A stretch of DNA of 64,000 nucleotides from Chitinophaga sp. S165. GTDB lineage: Bacteria > Bacteroidota > Bacteroidia > Chitinophagales > Chitinophagaceae. The stretch spans positions 124,001 through 188,000 of the forward strand of contig NZ_QGTG01000009.1 in NCBI RefSeq assembly GCF_003182155.1, written 5' to 3'. Position 1 is the stretch's first letter, and every line of letters begins with the position of its first letter. Below, in pieces: positions 34,242 through 44,300 of the stretch. The notes beneath the pieces are model-generated. The model had not been told where the DNA came from. It saw only the letters and a list, made by a program, of their open reading frames with translations, and did not search any database. Position numbers and translations under genes: made by a program.

Positions 34242-35762
34242 ATGGCAATTTACTTTGATGACACGAAACGTCTCATCATACCCCGGTGGAGGAAGTATAC
34301 AATGGCGCAGTCGGCAGGAGAATTCGGCAACTTACAGGTGAATGAGCCTGTGGAAGCCTCGTCTAACGTCGATTTCACGATAAAGAAAAAAATTTACGAC
34401 TGGAAGCATATCCCAACGATTGGCCATGCTTGGGAGTTGGTAAATTCTGCATACCTCAATCATGAACACGAAATCGCAAAGGAGGCAGCCCGGTATTTAC
34501 AGGCCCATCTAAAACATATTGCTCCGCAGCTAAAAAAGGTGGTATATGAAGTACTCGGAGAGAGCGACGAGCCACAGTTTCCGAGCATTCGAGATATTCC
34601 GTTTGAAAGTCTGTATAATGAGGTGCAAATGGAGATGAGGAATGTAAAAAACCGATTGAAATACTATTTACGTAATGATCTTCTGTGGTTGGAGCTTGGC
34701 CGACTATATTCCATTTTGGGTGACCTTACAAAGGCAGAACAGGCGGTTAATATCAGCATTTATTTCTCCAATAAGCGTAGTCGCTATTTCTTACGTACCG
34801 CGTCCCGTTTTTTTTACCATGTTGGGAAGTATGACGCTGCACAAAGTGTGATTCGTCTATCTCCTGCTCTCAAGAGTGATCCCTTGCTTGTCTCGGCGGA
34901 TATTTCTTATTCAAATAAGATGGGGCGCAACCCGGTGAATCTCAAACCGGCACTTGCCATGATCGAATCAAAAAATTATTCTAATGCGGCTATTTCCGAG
35001 CTCGCCGGAGTTCTGGCCACGATGGAGTTTCATAGCAAAGAATTTAAAAAGGCGCGAAAGTTTACGCGTCAATCACTGCTAGCGCCTAACGACAACAGTC
35101 TTGCACAAGCAGAATGGCTGTCACAGAGCGTAGGCGATATTTCCGTTGCTCCCTGGATAGATAAAGTGACATTAGGATTTGAAGCTAGGAGTTTTGAGTA
35201 TTTACATGCCAAAGACTATAATAAGTCGTTGGCGGAAGCCAAGAACTGGCTACTCGATCAACCTTTTTCAAAACGTGCAAGTCATTTTGTTTCGTTCTTG
35301 TGTACAGGACTAATGTCAAAATATGATCTAGCTATAGAAGTGGGTGAGTTAGGAAAACGTAGTAATCCGAACTATTTTCCTATATTAAATAACTTGGCTT
35401 TTGCCTACATCTCCAAGGGCGACTTCGTCAATGGAGAAAAAATGTTAGAAGAATTAGTCAGAAGAGCTAATAGTAATGAGGAGAAGATTTTCGCGATGGC
35501 AACAACTGGATTTTACTATTTCAGGACGAATGATATAACTACAGGCAAGGAATTTTACCAACGTGCGATAGAATGGTCGCAGCGAGCAAACTTACCAAAC
35601 GTAAAGGAGCTTGCGGAAGCGAATTACCTCCGGGAAATCGCGTTGGCCGGGCAGTTACCCACCCACGTCGCAATTAGTGCCATAGAAAACTTAAAAAGAG
35701 TAGACGAAGAGCAGCGAAAACATCTAGTTGACACCCTGAAGTCGGCGGCAAGACACCGTTAG
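34242..35762 (+). CDS. TPR-repeat protein paired with the kinase
   Basis: 506 residues, almost entirely alpha-helical with repeated TPR-like helix pairs (LWLELGRLYSILGDLTKAEQA, then AFAYISKGDFVNGEKMLEEL, FYYFRTNDITTGKEFYQRAIEW). The first 60 residues are beta-like and not repeats. No enzymatic motif is visible. It is almost certainly translated together with the kinase (1-bp gap) and may be its substrate, scaffold or sensor. Third gene of the XRE-kinase-TPR operon. Confidence 0.8.
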   Translation: MAIYFDDTKRLIIPRWRKYTMAQSAGEFGNLQVNEPVEASSNVDFTIKKKIYDWKHIPTIGHAWELVNSAYLNHEHEIAKEAARYLQAHLKHIAPQLKKVVYEVLGESDEPQFPSIRDIPFESLYNEVQMEMRNVKNRLKYYLRNDLLWLELGRLYSILGDLTKAEQAVNISIYFSNKRSRYFLRTASRFFYHVGKYDAAQSVIRLSPALKSDPLLVSADISYSNKMGRNPVNLKPALAMIESKNYSNAAISELAGVLATMEFHSKEFKKARKFTRQSLLAPNDNSLAQAEWLSQSVGDISVAPWIDKVTLGFEARSFEYLHAKDYNKSLAEAKNWLLDQPFSKRASHFVSFLCTGLMSKYDLAIEVGELGKRSNPNYFPILNNLAFAYISKGDFVNGEKMLEELVRRANSNEEKIFAMATTGFYYFRTNDITTGKEFYQRAIEWSQRANLPNVKELAEANYLREIALAGQLPTHVAISAIENLKRVDEEQRKHLVDTLKSAARHR

Positions 35763-35950
35763 CGAAATACATTCACAAGTCACGCCTCAATAACGTTTGT
35801 TAAATTATTAAAGTCTATTTTATAGCATGTTTTCACGTGTATCATTGAATTAAAGAGGGCATCTACATAGTTGAACCTTTTTCGTTTACTTTAAATGAAT
35901 ACGTCCTTCTTTGCATTTCCTGTCACCTTATTTATCAACGCTGGAGATTG

Positions 35951-37236
35951 TTAGTCCAATCTGTATTCACAATAAAATTCCTGGTGTAATGTAACTTTCA
36001 GATGATCCGCTATTTTGTCGAATGCCTCTTTTGCCAAGGTAAAATAGGGCGTATGTTTATACCACAGGCGTTTATGAGAGACTATGTATTGGCCATTGTC
36101 AATTTTGAAATAATCAATATCCAGCATGGCCTGAGTCAGTTCTGTAGTAGCATCCGGTGTGACAGTGCTCAGATAAGCAAATAAATCACGTTGAATATTT
36201 GCATCTGTCGAGGCATGGATAGCAGCCGTGTGCTTTTCGAACTCATCAAGGTATTTAAGTGCCTCAGCCACTTCGGCCTTTACCATTTCCTTGATTGTCG
36301 CCGAAGGCCGGTGTTGTGGCAGCTTTTTAATGACCTTCAGCGGCGCGAAGTCTTCGAATCTTATTTGTTGCAAATTGGTCGTTTTCCTACTGAGTGTTTC
36401 CAGGGATATGATTCTTAAATCTCCTAACAGGTGCAATTTATAAGAATCACCCGCGTAGTTGGTTTCCTTATGATAGAGACGTTGCCCCAAATCTTGCAAT
36501 TCGTTTACCTCTTGATCGGTACGTAAATAATACAAAAATACTATTGAGGTTGTAAGAAAGTGACTGTAATAAAAATGGCAACCCGGGTATGTCATATCGC
36601 TCAGTCGTATCAGCCTACCGCCATTCTCTTTCGTGGGTCCAATTAATAGGGTATTTTCCGGTCAGCCGTGTATATAAGTACCGGTATTGCTCTTTAAGGC
36701 CAATGCTGCAACTGCTGTGTAACATTCTGTGCCCCTTTCCATAAAAAGTATTACCTGGTTGAGCTTCCTGGTGATCGCCGGACGTACCATAAATTACAGG
36801 CCTGGCGCCAAGATTGAATAGATCGGTTCTATGAAAGGCAATACCATAGGGAGTGACATTCTCAGAGTCATTTCTTGTCTTCGTGTATTCAAGAAAGGAG
36901 TTGAACGGCATTTCGGTGAAGCATACGGCAGGCTTGGGGCCATAGATGGTCGGTTTGACGTCTCCTTTATGATTTTTTCTAAAAGAATAACCTGCTTTCA
37001 GATAGCCCAAAAAAATGATCTTTTTGCAATACCTGAAATGCGCCCGCATGTTCATCTAACGGGAGGTCGTCATTGCAGATTGGATATTCGTTTCTGATGG
37101 CCTGTCCATTATAGTCATAACTATGGACGAAGTTATTAATAGGCCAATCAGGATTTTCTACTGGCTCAAGAGAGGCGTTGCGATCATGCACGAAATGGAT
37201 GATCCAATTTGATAGATCTGATCTATTTCTGTTCAT
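35951..37236 (-). pseudogene. Frameshifted Abi/DUF2971-like gene
   Basis: Three successive reading frames make one protein. The first (37236 to about 37010, MNRNRSDLSNWIIHFVHDRN ...) runs to a seven-A tract at 37009-37015; losing one base there continues it as FLGYLKAGYSFRKN in the second frame. The second carries AVCFTEMPFNSFLEY and ends at THEREWR, stop at 36615. The third frame continues as LIRLSDMTYPGCHFYY and runs to 35951. The CFTExP and EREWR segments recall DUF2971 or AbiGi-type abortive-infection proteins. Two breaks argue against a functional product. A short minus-strand ORF just upstream (37424-37233) is not interpreted. Confidence 0.65.
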
Positions 37237-37507
37237 TGGTCAACACTGATTTCAACGATGAGGTTACGGCTGTAAAATAATGAATTGTCAACACTTAGCC
37301 AGCTTAGTTTGTGAATACGTGGGTCTTTGCATTTATTCCTGCACAAAGTTAGGACGAGGTGCTTCGGGGCGGCCAAAAGACTTCGCCATAAAACGCCTGT
37401 TCCTGTCCTAACGGACAGGGGCATTTATTGCGATTCCTTCTGGCCTGGCTCGCACCTGTCCTGGAATGGTTCCATAATAAATTTTTTAATCTCTAAATGA
37501 TTTTGTT

Positions 37508-37975
37508 ATGGAAACAACGAACAAATTAGTGAGCATGCAGGTAGATGAAATTGAGCTAGTATATCGCAGAAAGATAAAAGCAAAAGATAGACCTGCCATT
37601 GATGGCGCCAGAAAAGCTTATGAGGTATTGATGGCTCATTGGGATGAGTCAAAGCTGGAGTTGCTGGAACAAACAAAGGTATTATTGCTGAATAGGGCGA
37701 ACAAAGTACTTGGGATAATTGACCTGGCGACAGGCGGGATTACCGGAGCTGTTATGGATACCCGGCTGATATTGGCGGCTGCTCTCAAAGCCTGCGCTAC
37801 GGGCGTTATACTGGCGCATAACCATCCCAGTGAGTCGCTGAAGCCGAGCAGCGCGGACCTGGCGCTGACACGCAAGATTAAAGAAGCGGCAAGCTACATG
37901 GACATAGCGCTATATGATCATTTGATAATGTCAGCACATGGATATTATTCATTTGCCGATGAAGGGGACCTATAG
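37508..37975 (+). CDS. RadC-type JAMM/MPN domain protein
   Basis: 155 residues with the JAB/MPN fold of the RadC family: a Glu in LLEQTKVLLLNRANK, then the metal site AHNHPSESLKPSSADLALT (HxH and Asp). Short RadC proteins like this are frequent on mobile elements of Bacteroidota; their function is unknown, and they lack the HhH domain of full RadC. The fold is shared with deubiquitinating JAMM proteases, notable given the ubiquitin-like operon 5 kb away, but the RadC signature favours the mobile-element role. Confidence 0.88.
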   Translation: METTNKLVSMQVDEIELVYRRKIKAKDRPAIDGARKAYEVLMAHWDESKLELLEQTKVLLLNRANKVLGIIDLATGGITGAVMDTRLILAAALKACATGVILAHNHPSESLKPSSADLALTRKIKEAASYMDIALYDHLIMSAHGYYSFADEGDL

Positions 37976-37986
37976 TCCCCTTTTTT
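37962..37986 (+). terminator. Terminator overlapping the RadC stop codon
   Basis: AAGGGGAC (37962-37969) pairs with GTCCCCTT (37975-37982), the TAG stop lies at the base of the right arm, and six T follow. Confidence 0.85.
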
Positions 37987-38037
37987 GCAAAGACGTTAGT
38001 ATCATGATGTAATATAAGATATTGCGTCTACTTACAT

Positions 38038-38928
38038 TTAGCCGCCACCCGGTAGCCCAGCCGTTATTTTCTCAATTGCTTCGATCGAGCGGAATATCTG
38101 ATATGCAACCTGAGGGACGATCGCATTTCCTAATGCGTGAATGCTTTGTGTACGCCAGGCTGAAAAGGTAATAGCGTCCAGATCGCGGGGAATCCCATCA
38201 TCTCGGCTACAAACCGGGGATTGAGTTGGCCAGCTATCCCATGTTCGAACCGGATCACCCCACCCAGATCGTCCGGCTTGCGGTGATGGCCTCTCGGATG
38301 GGGGCCTTTGAAGTCCCTCGCCGTAGGTGTCGGTAGCCTGCCTGCGTGCCCCATCGACATTAATGTTACTGAATGCATGCCGCCAGTCAACAACGTTGAA
38401 TCCTTGCGTGGGTTCTTGATGTCCCAACTGTCCGAACTTGTAGGCGTAGGCAACAAACCATATTCTGTACCGAAGGTGGGGCGCGCCAACGGCACAAGCC
38501 GGCAATACAACTGGTGCGACCTGGTAGCCTGAATTCTCCAGATCAGCCTGGACCTGCTGGAATACCAGCCCTCTTCGCCAATTAAGAAGGCCAGGAACGT
38601 TTTCTGCCACCACCCAACGTGGTTGAAGCTGTCTAATGATTCTAAGCATTTCCGGCCATAAGTAACGGTTATCTGCTGTTCCCTTTTTCTGTCCAGCCAG
38701 GCTGAATGGCTGGCAGGGGAAGCCTCCGGTGAGGACATCGACCATTCCTCGAAACTTAACTGCGTTGAATTCTTTGATGTCTGTGTTTTCTTCTGCATCT
38801 GGCCAGTAATATTTTAATATTCGTCTGCAAAACGGATCAAGTTCACAATAAAATTGATTACGCCATCCCATCCACTGCGCTGCAAGATCAAACCCGCCAA
38901 GTCCCGAAAAAACACTCCCATGCACCAT
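38038..38928 (-). CDS. DNA C5-cytosine methyltransferase
   Basis: 296 residues. Motifs: I FSGLGGFD (7-14), II ELDPF, IV GGFPCQPFS with catalytic Cys72, VI AENVPG (109-113), VIII HLRYRIWF (151-158) and X GNAIVPQVAYQIF near the end. The target-recognition part is short, and the enzyme is of the compact phage/mobile-element Dcm type. No restriction endonuclease is adjacent, so it may be an orphan methylase protecting the island. A second open frame on the same strand overlaps 75 percent of it (see the next entry). Confidence 0.92.
   Translation of the reverse strand: MVHGSVFSGLGGFDLAAQWMGWRNQFYCELDPFCRRILKYYWPDAEENTDIKEFNAVKFRGMVDVLTGGFPCQPFSLAGQKKGTADNRYLWPEMLRIIRQLQPRWVVAENVPGLLNWRRGLVFQQVQADLENSGYQVAPVVLPACAVGAPHLRYRIWFVAYAYKFGQLGHQEPTQGFNVVDWRHAFSNINVDGARRQATDTYGEGLQRPPSERPSPQAGRSGWGDPVRTWDSWPTQSPVCSRDDGIPRDLDAITFSAWRTQSIHALGNAIVPQVAYQIFRSIEAIEKITAGLPGGG
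38130..38798 (-). CDS. Overlapping alternative-frame protein inside the methyltransferase gene
   Basis: A 222-residue frame, shifted by one base relative to the methyltransferase, is open for 669 bp. It contains recurring elements: TYGRKCLESLDSFNHVGWW, then EEGWYSSRSRLIWRI, GLLPTPTSSD, LPTPTARDFKGP and LNPRFVAEMMGFPAIWT. From memory, very similar segments occur in proteins annotated near phage methyltransferases, which suggests this frame is conserved rather than random. It may be a genuine overprinted gene or a conserved artefact of methyltransferase composition. Confidence 0.4.
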   Translation of the reverse strand: MQKKTQTSKNSTQLSFEEWSMSSPEASPASHSAWLDRKREQQITVTYGRKCLESLDSFNHVGWWQKTFLAFLIGEEGWYSSRSRLIWRIQATRSHQLYCRLVPLARPTFGTEYGLLPTPTSSDSWDIKNPRKDSTLLTGGMHSVTLMSMGHAGRLPTPTARDFKGPHPRGHHRKPDDLGGVIRFEHGIAGQLNPRFVAEMMGFPAIWTLLPFQPGVHKAFTH

Positions 38929-38958
38929 ACGCTCTTCCCTTATTATTTACCCACTTTA

Positions 38959-39612
38959 TTATTTTCCTTTTGCCGGTCCTCGTTTATTGGCAGACCCCGG
39001 CGGTTTAATAACCCTTTTCTTCCCAGCATCCAGTTGTGAGATCTGCATTTGCTGCATTGCCAACTCGATAATCTCTTTGGGTATATTGTTATTGAGTATT
39101 TTGTAACCAGGATTTGCCAATAGTTTGGGTATCACGTTTTTTATAATCGTTTGTTTTAATAGCTCAGCGCCACCGGGTTTAGATAAGATGTCTTCAATGG
39201 TTCTATTCACGAATTTTACCACCTTGTATTGCTGGTTTTCAATGCCAAATACAATCCCGGTCTTTGTTTCCTTATACATTTTTCGTTGAAAGGCTTTCAT
39301 CTCTTTGTCCATCAGATGCTTTCCCATCAGGTTGTCGATAAATGTTTCCAGGGTCATCTCAATTGTCAAAGGTTTGCCGTCCACCACTATGTCTTCATTG
39401 ACTTCTGCGGGAAGAGATTTGCAGTATTTTTCCGCGGATTGAATTAGCAAACGGCCCTTTTCATCGTACCAGTGATAGTCAGTGCTGCCTCCTTGTCCGT
39501 TGTTGGACGCATATCCGGCTTTTTGGCCATCAATATAAATGTCGGCACTAAAAGCCAGCGTCTCTTCAGATAACCGTGCACTATATTCTATTCGTTTCAA
39601 TTCTATTTGCAT
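38959..39612 (-). CDS. Hypothetical mobile-element protein
   Basis: 217 residues, not recognised. The N-terminal 60 residues look like a beta-sheet (MQIELKRIEYSARLSEETLA, then YIDGQKAGYASNNGQGGSTD). The rest is helical with Lys-rich segments, ending KRGPAKGK. It lies 30 bp upstream of the methyltransferase on the same strand, so the two may share a transcript. The first ATG is at 39618; the second at 39612 was chosen because it opens the conserved-looking MQIELKRI. Confidence 0.6.
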   Translation of the reverse strand: MQIELKRIEYSARLSEETLAFSADIYIDGQKAGYASNNGQGGSTDYHWYDEKGRLLIQSAEKYCKSLPAEVNEDIVVDGKPLTIEMTLETFIDNLMGKHLMDKEMKAFQRKMYKETKTGIVFGIENQQYKVVKFVNRTIEDILSKPGGAELLKQTIIKNVIPKLLANPGYKILNNNIPKEIIELAMQQMQISQLDAGKKRVIKPPGSANKRGPAKGK

Positions 39613-40354
39613 ACACATCTGACTTTAGGAGATCTTCATTCTTGCCAATAAACCCCGCAGTGGCGTAAAATCCGTAAACGAACCATTTGCGGTTATTTGA
39701 TTGTAAAAATCAGCACTTGTCTCTGTTTAAAAGGACAGATATCCGAAGTTGGGAGAAATAAGTAGTTGACAGCTCGAGCGGCGGTGGTTATGAGTATTGT
39801 GTACCACACTGCATGGAGGCACTTATTAAGATGGCACTTTGTGACATTTTAATGTGCATACGGTGCATATGTTTTGTAGCATACGCTCTATCAGATAGTG
39901 GCATCAGAAACGGCACGGCACCTGTTTCCCATATAGTTTTGTGCCCAACAATTAGGCTTTGGATAGACCCGGCTAAAAGCGATAGTTTCTTGGTCTGTTA
40001 ATCAGCAACTTTTCCAGTTTATTGGAGAATTCTCGTAGACAGGATCTTTGGCAAGGAGAATGGGAGTACGGTTTATAAAAGAAACATTGGGAAAACGGAG
40101 CTGTTATAGTAGGGCAGGATAAGACATGTAGCGTCGGATGGAACGATACCATTGTTACAACCAATGGAGCAGCCGCCATGAGTAAATATACCCGGATTGT
40201 TGATTATTATTGTTGATTAAGGGTTCATTTGTATATTTATGGCGCCTGCTTTTTTATGATTGTCTTTTAGTGGCAAAAGGCTAACATTTTCTCCCACACT
40301 AGCTAGGTAATAGCATTTTATTTAACCCATATTAAATAAAGGGGAAAACTGTTT
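39613..40354. other. Intergenic stretch, 742 bp, possible island edge
   Basis: No gene is supported. Two short frames (39813-40001 plus and 39973-40179 minus) lack any protein-like composition. The composition and the change from phage-like to nutrient-uptake genes make this a candidate for the right boundary of the island, but no repeat of the tRNA 3' end was seen here. Confidence 0.45.
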
Positions 40355-40981
40355 ATGGACGAAAATCGTCGTCACAGCCTTTTCATGATTGAGGAACTCG
40401 CAAAGTTATGCCCGATCAGTAAAGAATTTCGTGATTACCTGCTCAAGGAACCCGCCATCTCTGTTGTTCCGAATAAAGCCATTCTACATTTTCAGAATAC
40501 GGTACCATTATTCCTTTGGTTTGTCGTAAAAGGAACCGTCCGTCGTAAGGTTAGATCACCCAAAACACACAACTACGAAACAGATTTCTTTTGGTTTGCT
40601 GGTCAACTCATAGGCATTGAAAATGTCTCCTGGACCGAGCAAAGAGCAGATGTGCTGATAGACGTAGTAGAAGATACAATTCTAATTACATTTACTCATC
40701 ATCAATTTGCCCAGGTCGTAGAACGATTCCCGAAAGAAGCAGCTAATCTGTCTCGAATTCTTACCGCTAATTATATGCAACGAATTGAAGAACTGCGCTA
40801 TGATCTTAAGTATCTCACCCATTCCGAACGCTATCAAAAATTGGTAAATCGTTTCGAAAGACTTATATCGCTGGTTACCATAGAAGACCTTGCCGATTAT
40901 CTAAGTATGTCCCGGTTTAGCTTCATGCGACAGCGCAAGCTGATTAAGGGCCGAAAGGATGGAAAGAAAAGAGGACGATAA
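40355..40981 (+). CDS. Crp/Fnr-family regulator
   Basis: 208 residues. The N-terminal cyclic-nucleotide-binding-like jelly roll has VVKGTVRRKVRSPK, then a connector helix and a C-terminal HTH with TIEDLADYLSMSRFSFMRQRK. The usual cAMP-contacting residues are not obvious, so the effector may differ. It lies 353 bp upstream of the SusC/SusD pair on the same strand and may regulate it; no sigma/FecR pair precedes that SusC. Confidence 0.8.
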   Translation: MDENRRHSLFMIEELAKLCPISKEFRDYLLKEPAISVVPNKAILHFQNTVPLFLWFVVKGTVRRKVRSPKTHNYETDFFWFAGQLIGIENVSWTEQRADVLIDVVEDTILITFTHHQFAQVVERFPKEAANLSRILTANYMQRIEELRYDLKYLTHSERYQKLVNRFERLISLVTIEDLADYLSMSRFSFMRQRKLIKGRKDGKKRGR

Positions 40982-41260
40982 ATACTTGCAACGTGTGCGA
41001 TGCATGAAGAGATACAACTTGCCCCAAAAATGCACCTTTACCTGGGTTTTAGATATATTAATATGTATTATATATGGCATTGAACATTATGCCTTCTGAC
41101 CGTTATTGGCTTTACTTTTTAGGACTGCTAATCATTCTTACACATCCTTTTTACAATAGAAAAAAAGTTTAATGGGCGAAGATGAACAGTTGTGAAAAGC
41201 CGTTTGTATCTTTATAATTGGCATGTTCAACATTTAAACGTTGCACGTACCACATAAAAT

Positions 41261-41289
41261 GGCGGATACTGCTTCTATCAGCATCCGCC
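41261..41289. terminator. Hairpin in the leader ahead of SusC
   Basis: GGCGGAT (41261-41267) pairs with ATCCGCC (41283-41289), loop 15 nt, with short A and T flanks. It lies in the 353-bp gap between the Crp-like gene and SusC. It could end the regulator transcript or lie in the SusC 5' leader. The rest of the gap shows nothing clear. Confidence 0.5.
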
Positions 41290-41334
41290 TTTCGACTACA
41301 AAATATGGGTCATTTGTAGATCAGGAACAAAATT

Positions 41335-44300
41335 ATGACTACCTATCCTGACTACAAAACACTTATCCTGGTTACAGCAAATTATTTGCTGTCCTACCTT
41401 AAACCGACGCCTGCCTTTTCGGGAAGGTTATTTTTTATACTGATTACATCACTCCTTTTTTTTGATGTTACCGTTGGGCAGGAGAGGGTTACGCTCTCTG
41501 GTAAACAATTGTCAATCGAGCATGTTCTACACGTTATCGAATCTCAGACTGGCTATCTTGCTTGGGTGGAAGATGGTGTATTCAATAAGTCAACGAAAGT
41601 AGATATCGAAGTAGTTGATCTGGAAATTCAAAAGCTGCTGGATCTGATCTTTAATAATCAACCTCTAAACTACAAGGTGATCGGCAGAACCATCGTCATC
41701 ACTCGACGTAAAGATGGCACAACTTTGCATGTAATACACGGCACAGTAATTTCAGAAGGCCGGCCGGTAGAAAGTGCATCGATACAATTCAAAGGAACTT
41801 CAAAAGGAACCATCACCGGCCCCACAGGTGAATTTTCTTTGACCGGAAATATTTCAGACACCGTAATAATCGTTTCTTGTGTCGGCTTTGAACTTCGTGA
41901 ATTGGTAATTCGTGACGATGTGACATTGCAAATTGAACTGTCCAAAGCAGCGCAAGAGTTAGATGAACCCGTTGTAATCGGCTATGGCACGACCTCCAGG
42001 AGAACAAATCCCGGGTCTGTTGGGACTCTAAATAGTATGCAGATTGGAATCCAACCTGTCACCAATCCTTTGCTGGCGCTACAGGGAAGAGTCACAGGAT
42101 TATTTGTCCAGCAAATGACCGGAATGTCTGATGGTGAAGTGAAAGTTCGCATTGGTGGACAGAACAGTATTCAGGCTGGCAATGAGCCATTGTATATTGT
42201 TGATGGAGTTCCATTTCCTTCAGCAACTTTAATACAGGCGGGTGATGGAATTATTTTATACGGAAGTCCACTAGCAAATTTGAATCCGCAGGATATAGAA
42301 AGCATCTCAGTATTGAAAGACGCCGATGCCACGGCTATATACGGCTCAAGGGGCGCCAATGGCGTGATCCTGATCACGACCAAAAAGGGGCGTCCTGGAA
42401 AAAGTAAAATAACGGTTGCAACTGCTGTGGGCCTAGGACGCGTTGCATCTCAAATGAGATTGCTTTCTACCCCTGAATACCTCATGATGCGTTGGGAAGC
42501 CTTTAAAAATGATCAGGTTGAGCCAGATCCAACAGTTGATCATGATCTGTTGTCTTGGGATTCGACCCGGAATGTTGATTGGCAGGAAGAACTCATTGGC
42601 CAGACTGCCCGCATTTTCCAGGAACGTTTATCTGTTTCCGGTGGCGGCAAACTGACAACCTTTTCTATATCGACCAGTTATCGCAAGGAAACAACCGTAT
42701 TTCCCGGTCATTTTTATATCGCAAAAGGTTTCTTGCATGCCAGTTTGCAGACGAGCACGAAAGATAAGAAAGTGACCGCCAGTTTTTCTTCGCTCGGTAC
42801 GGTAGATAAAAAGGTTTTACCATCTTCTGATCCTACTTTTCCTGCCTTAACTCTGCCACCAAACGCACCTGCTGGGCAAAATGCAGACGGAACATTTAAC
42901 TGGACACCTGGCTTTACAAACCCATACGCATCACTTAATCAAGTATATAAGGCGACTGGCAATAATCTGATTTTAAATGGTAATCTTACTTATAATCCTT
43001 ATAAAGGGTTTAATGTTAAGATAAACCTTGGTAGGACTTCGACCTTCTTAAAGGAAATAACTCCAGTACCTGTATCGACCCTTGATCCTGCATTTGGAAT
43101 AACAACCAGTTTCAGCAACTTCGCCCAGAAGAAGGTGCTCTCATGGATTGCGGAACCCCAGTTAGAATATACTCGCTACGTGGGACGCGGAAAGATCACC
43201 TTACTATCCGGCATTACGTTTCAAGATATACAAACTAACTCACAGTTTTTATCAGCCACGGGGTATATAGATCCTTCACAATTGGAAACAACTGAAGGCG
43301 CAGCCAGCACATTTGTTGTGAATAGAGGATTTTCCCAATACCGGTATAATGGAGTTTACGCACGGGTGGAGTATGACTTAATGAACCGGTACATTGCGGA
43401 AGTAACAGGTCGACGCGATGGCAGTAGCAGATTCGGTCCAGACCAGCATTTTGGGACTTTTGGCGCATTTGGAATCGCCTGGCTTTTATCTGAGGAACCA
43501 TGGTTCAAGAAAAAGAGGTCTAAAATTTTTGACTTCGCAAAATTGAAATTCAGCTACGGTATTACTGGTAATGATCAGATTGGAGATTATGAATACTTGA
43601 GTACCTGGTCGAATTCTCCATATAAATATGCGAATAGATTGGGGTTTGTGCCCGAAAGACTTTACAATAGTGAATATAGCTGGGAGACTAACCGAAAATT
43701 GAATATCGGATTGGAAACAGCCCTTTTGAACCATAGGGTGCGGTTGGGTATCAGTTACTATCATGGTCGCTGTTTCAATGAGTTAATCGACTACTCACTA
43801 TCAACTGTTACGGGGTTTGAATCGGTAAGAGGTAATTTCGGAGTAGTTATATTGAATAGCGCCGTTGAGGTGGAAATAAATACGATCAATATTAAAAACC
43901 GAAGTTTTAAATGGACAACTAGCTTTAATCTCACATTTCCGAGTAACATTTTAGAAGCTTTTCCTAAACTGGATAAGACTATTTACCGAGATCAATACGT
44001 GATAGGCAAAAGCTTAAATATATTTAAGGCGTACCATTTCACTGGGGTCGATAAAAATACTGGAATTTACACTTTTGAAGACGTCGATAAAGACGGTCAA
44101 ATTACTTTTCCCAACGATTTAACTGTCAATAAGGTTTTGTCCCAGACATTTTTTGGCGGTATGCAAAACTCCATCACTTATAAAGGATTAAGGATAGACA
44201 TTTTCATACAGTTTAATAGACAAACTGGATACAATTACTTATTTGAAGGCAGCCTCGCACCTGGCATGCAAGCCAATCAACCAAAAGTCGTTTTGAACCG

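Larger units (their letters stand above)
23225..39612. mobile_element. Putative integrated island next to tRNA-Leu
   Basis: The block starts at the tRNA 3' end with a tyrosine recombinase. It then holds an IS, an excisionase-like gene, ubiquitin-like and kinase modules, a pseudogene, RadC, a DNA methyltransferase and phage/plasmid-type hypothetical genes. I could not find a second copy of the tRNA 3' end, so the right limit is a guess based on gene content; the element may run further or beyond the window. No conjugation or phage structural genes are visible. Confidence 0.5.

Noticed and set aside
36979..37055. Programmed ribosomal frameshift at the seven-A tract
   Set aside because: Considered because the tract is slippery, but a second independent frameshift further on makes gene decay or error more likely than programmed recoding.
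37233..37424. Short minus-strand ORF overlapping the start of the frameshifted gene (ATGA overlap)
   Set aside because: 63 residues with no recognisable features. It may be a remnant of another gene, but nothing supports it as functional.
37508..37975. JAMM deubiquitinase partner of the ubiquitin-like operon
   Set aside because: The sequence has the RadC signature (HNHPSES with SSAD), is 5 kb away, on the other strand and has its own terminator. RadC of mobile elements is the simpler reading.
39813..40179. Two small ORFs in the 39.6-40.4 kb gap
   Set aside because: Low-complexity, Cys- and Pro-rich translations without start-site support. Treated as non-coding.
23225..41000. A second copy of the tRNA-Leu 3' end that would mark the right end of the island
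   Set aside because: Reading downstream to 41 kb I found no stretch matching the last 20 bases of the tRNA. The right boundary is therefore left open.
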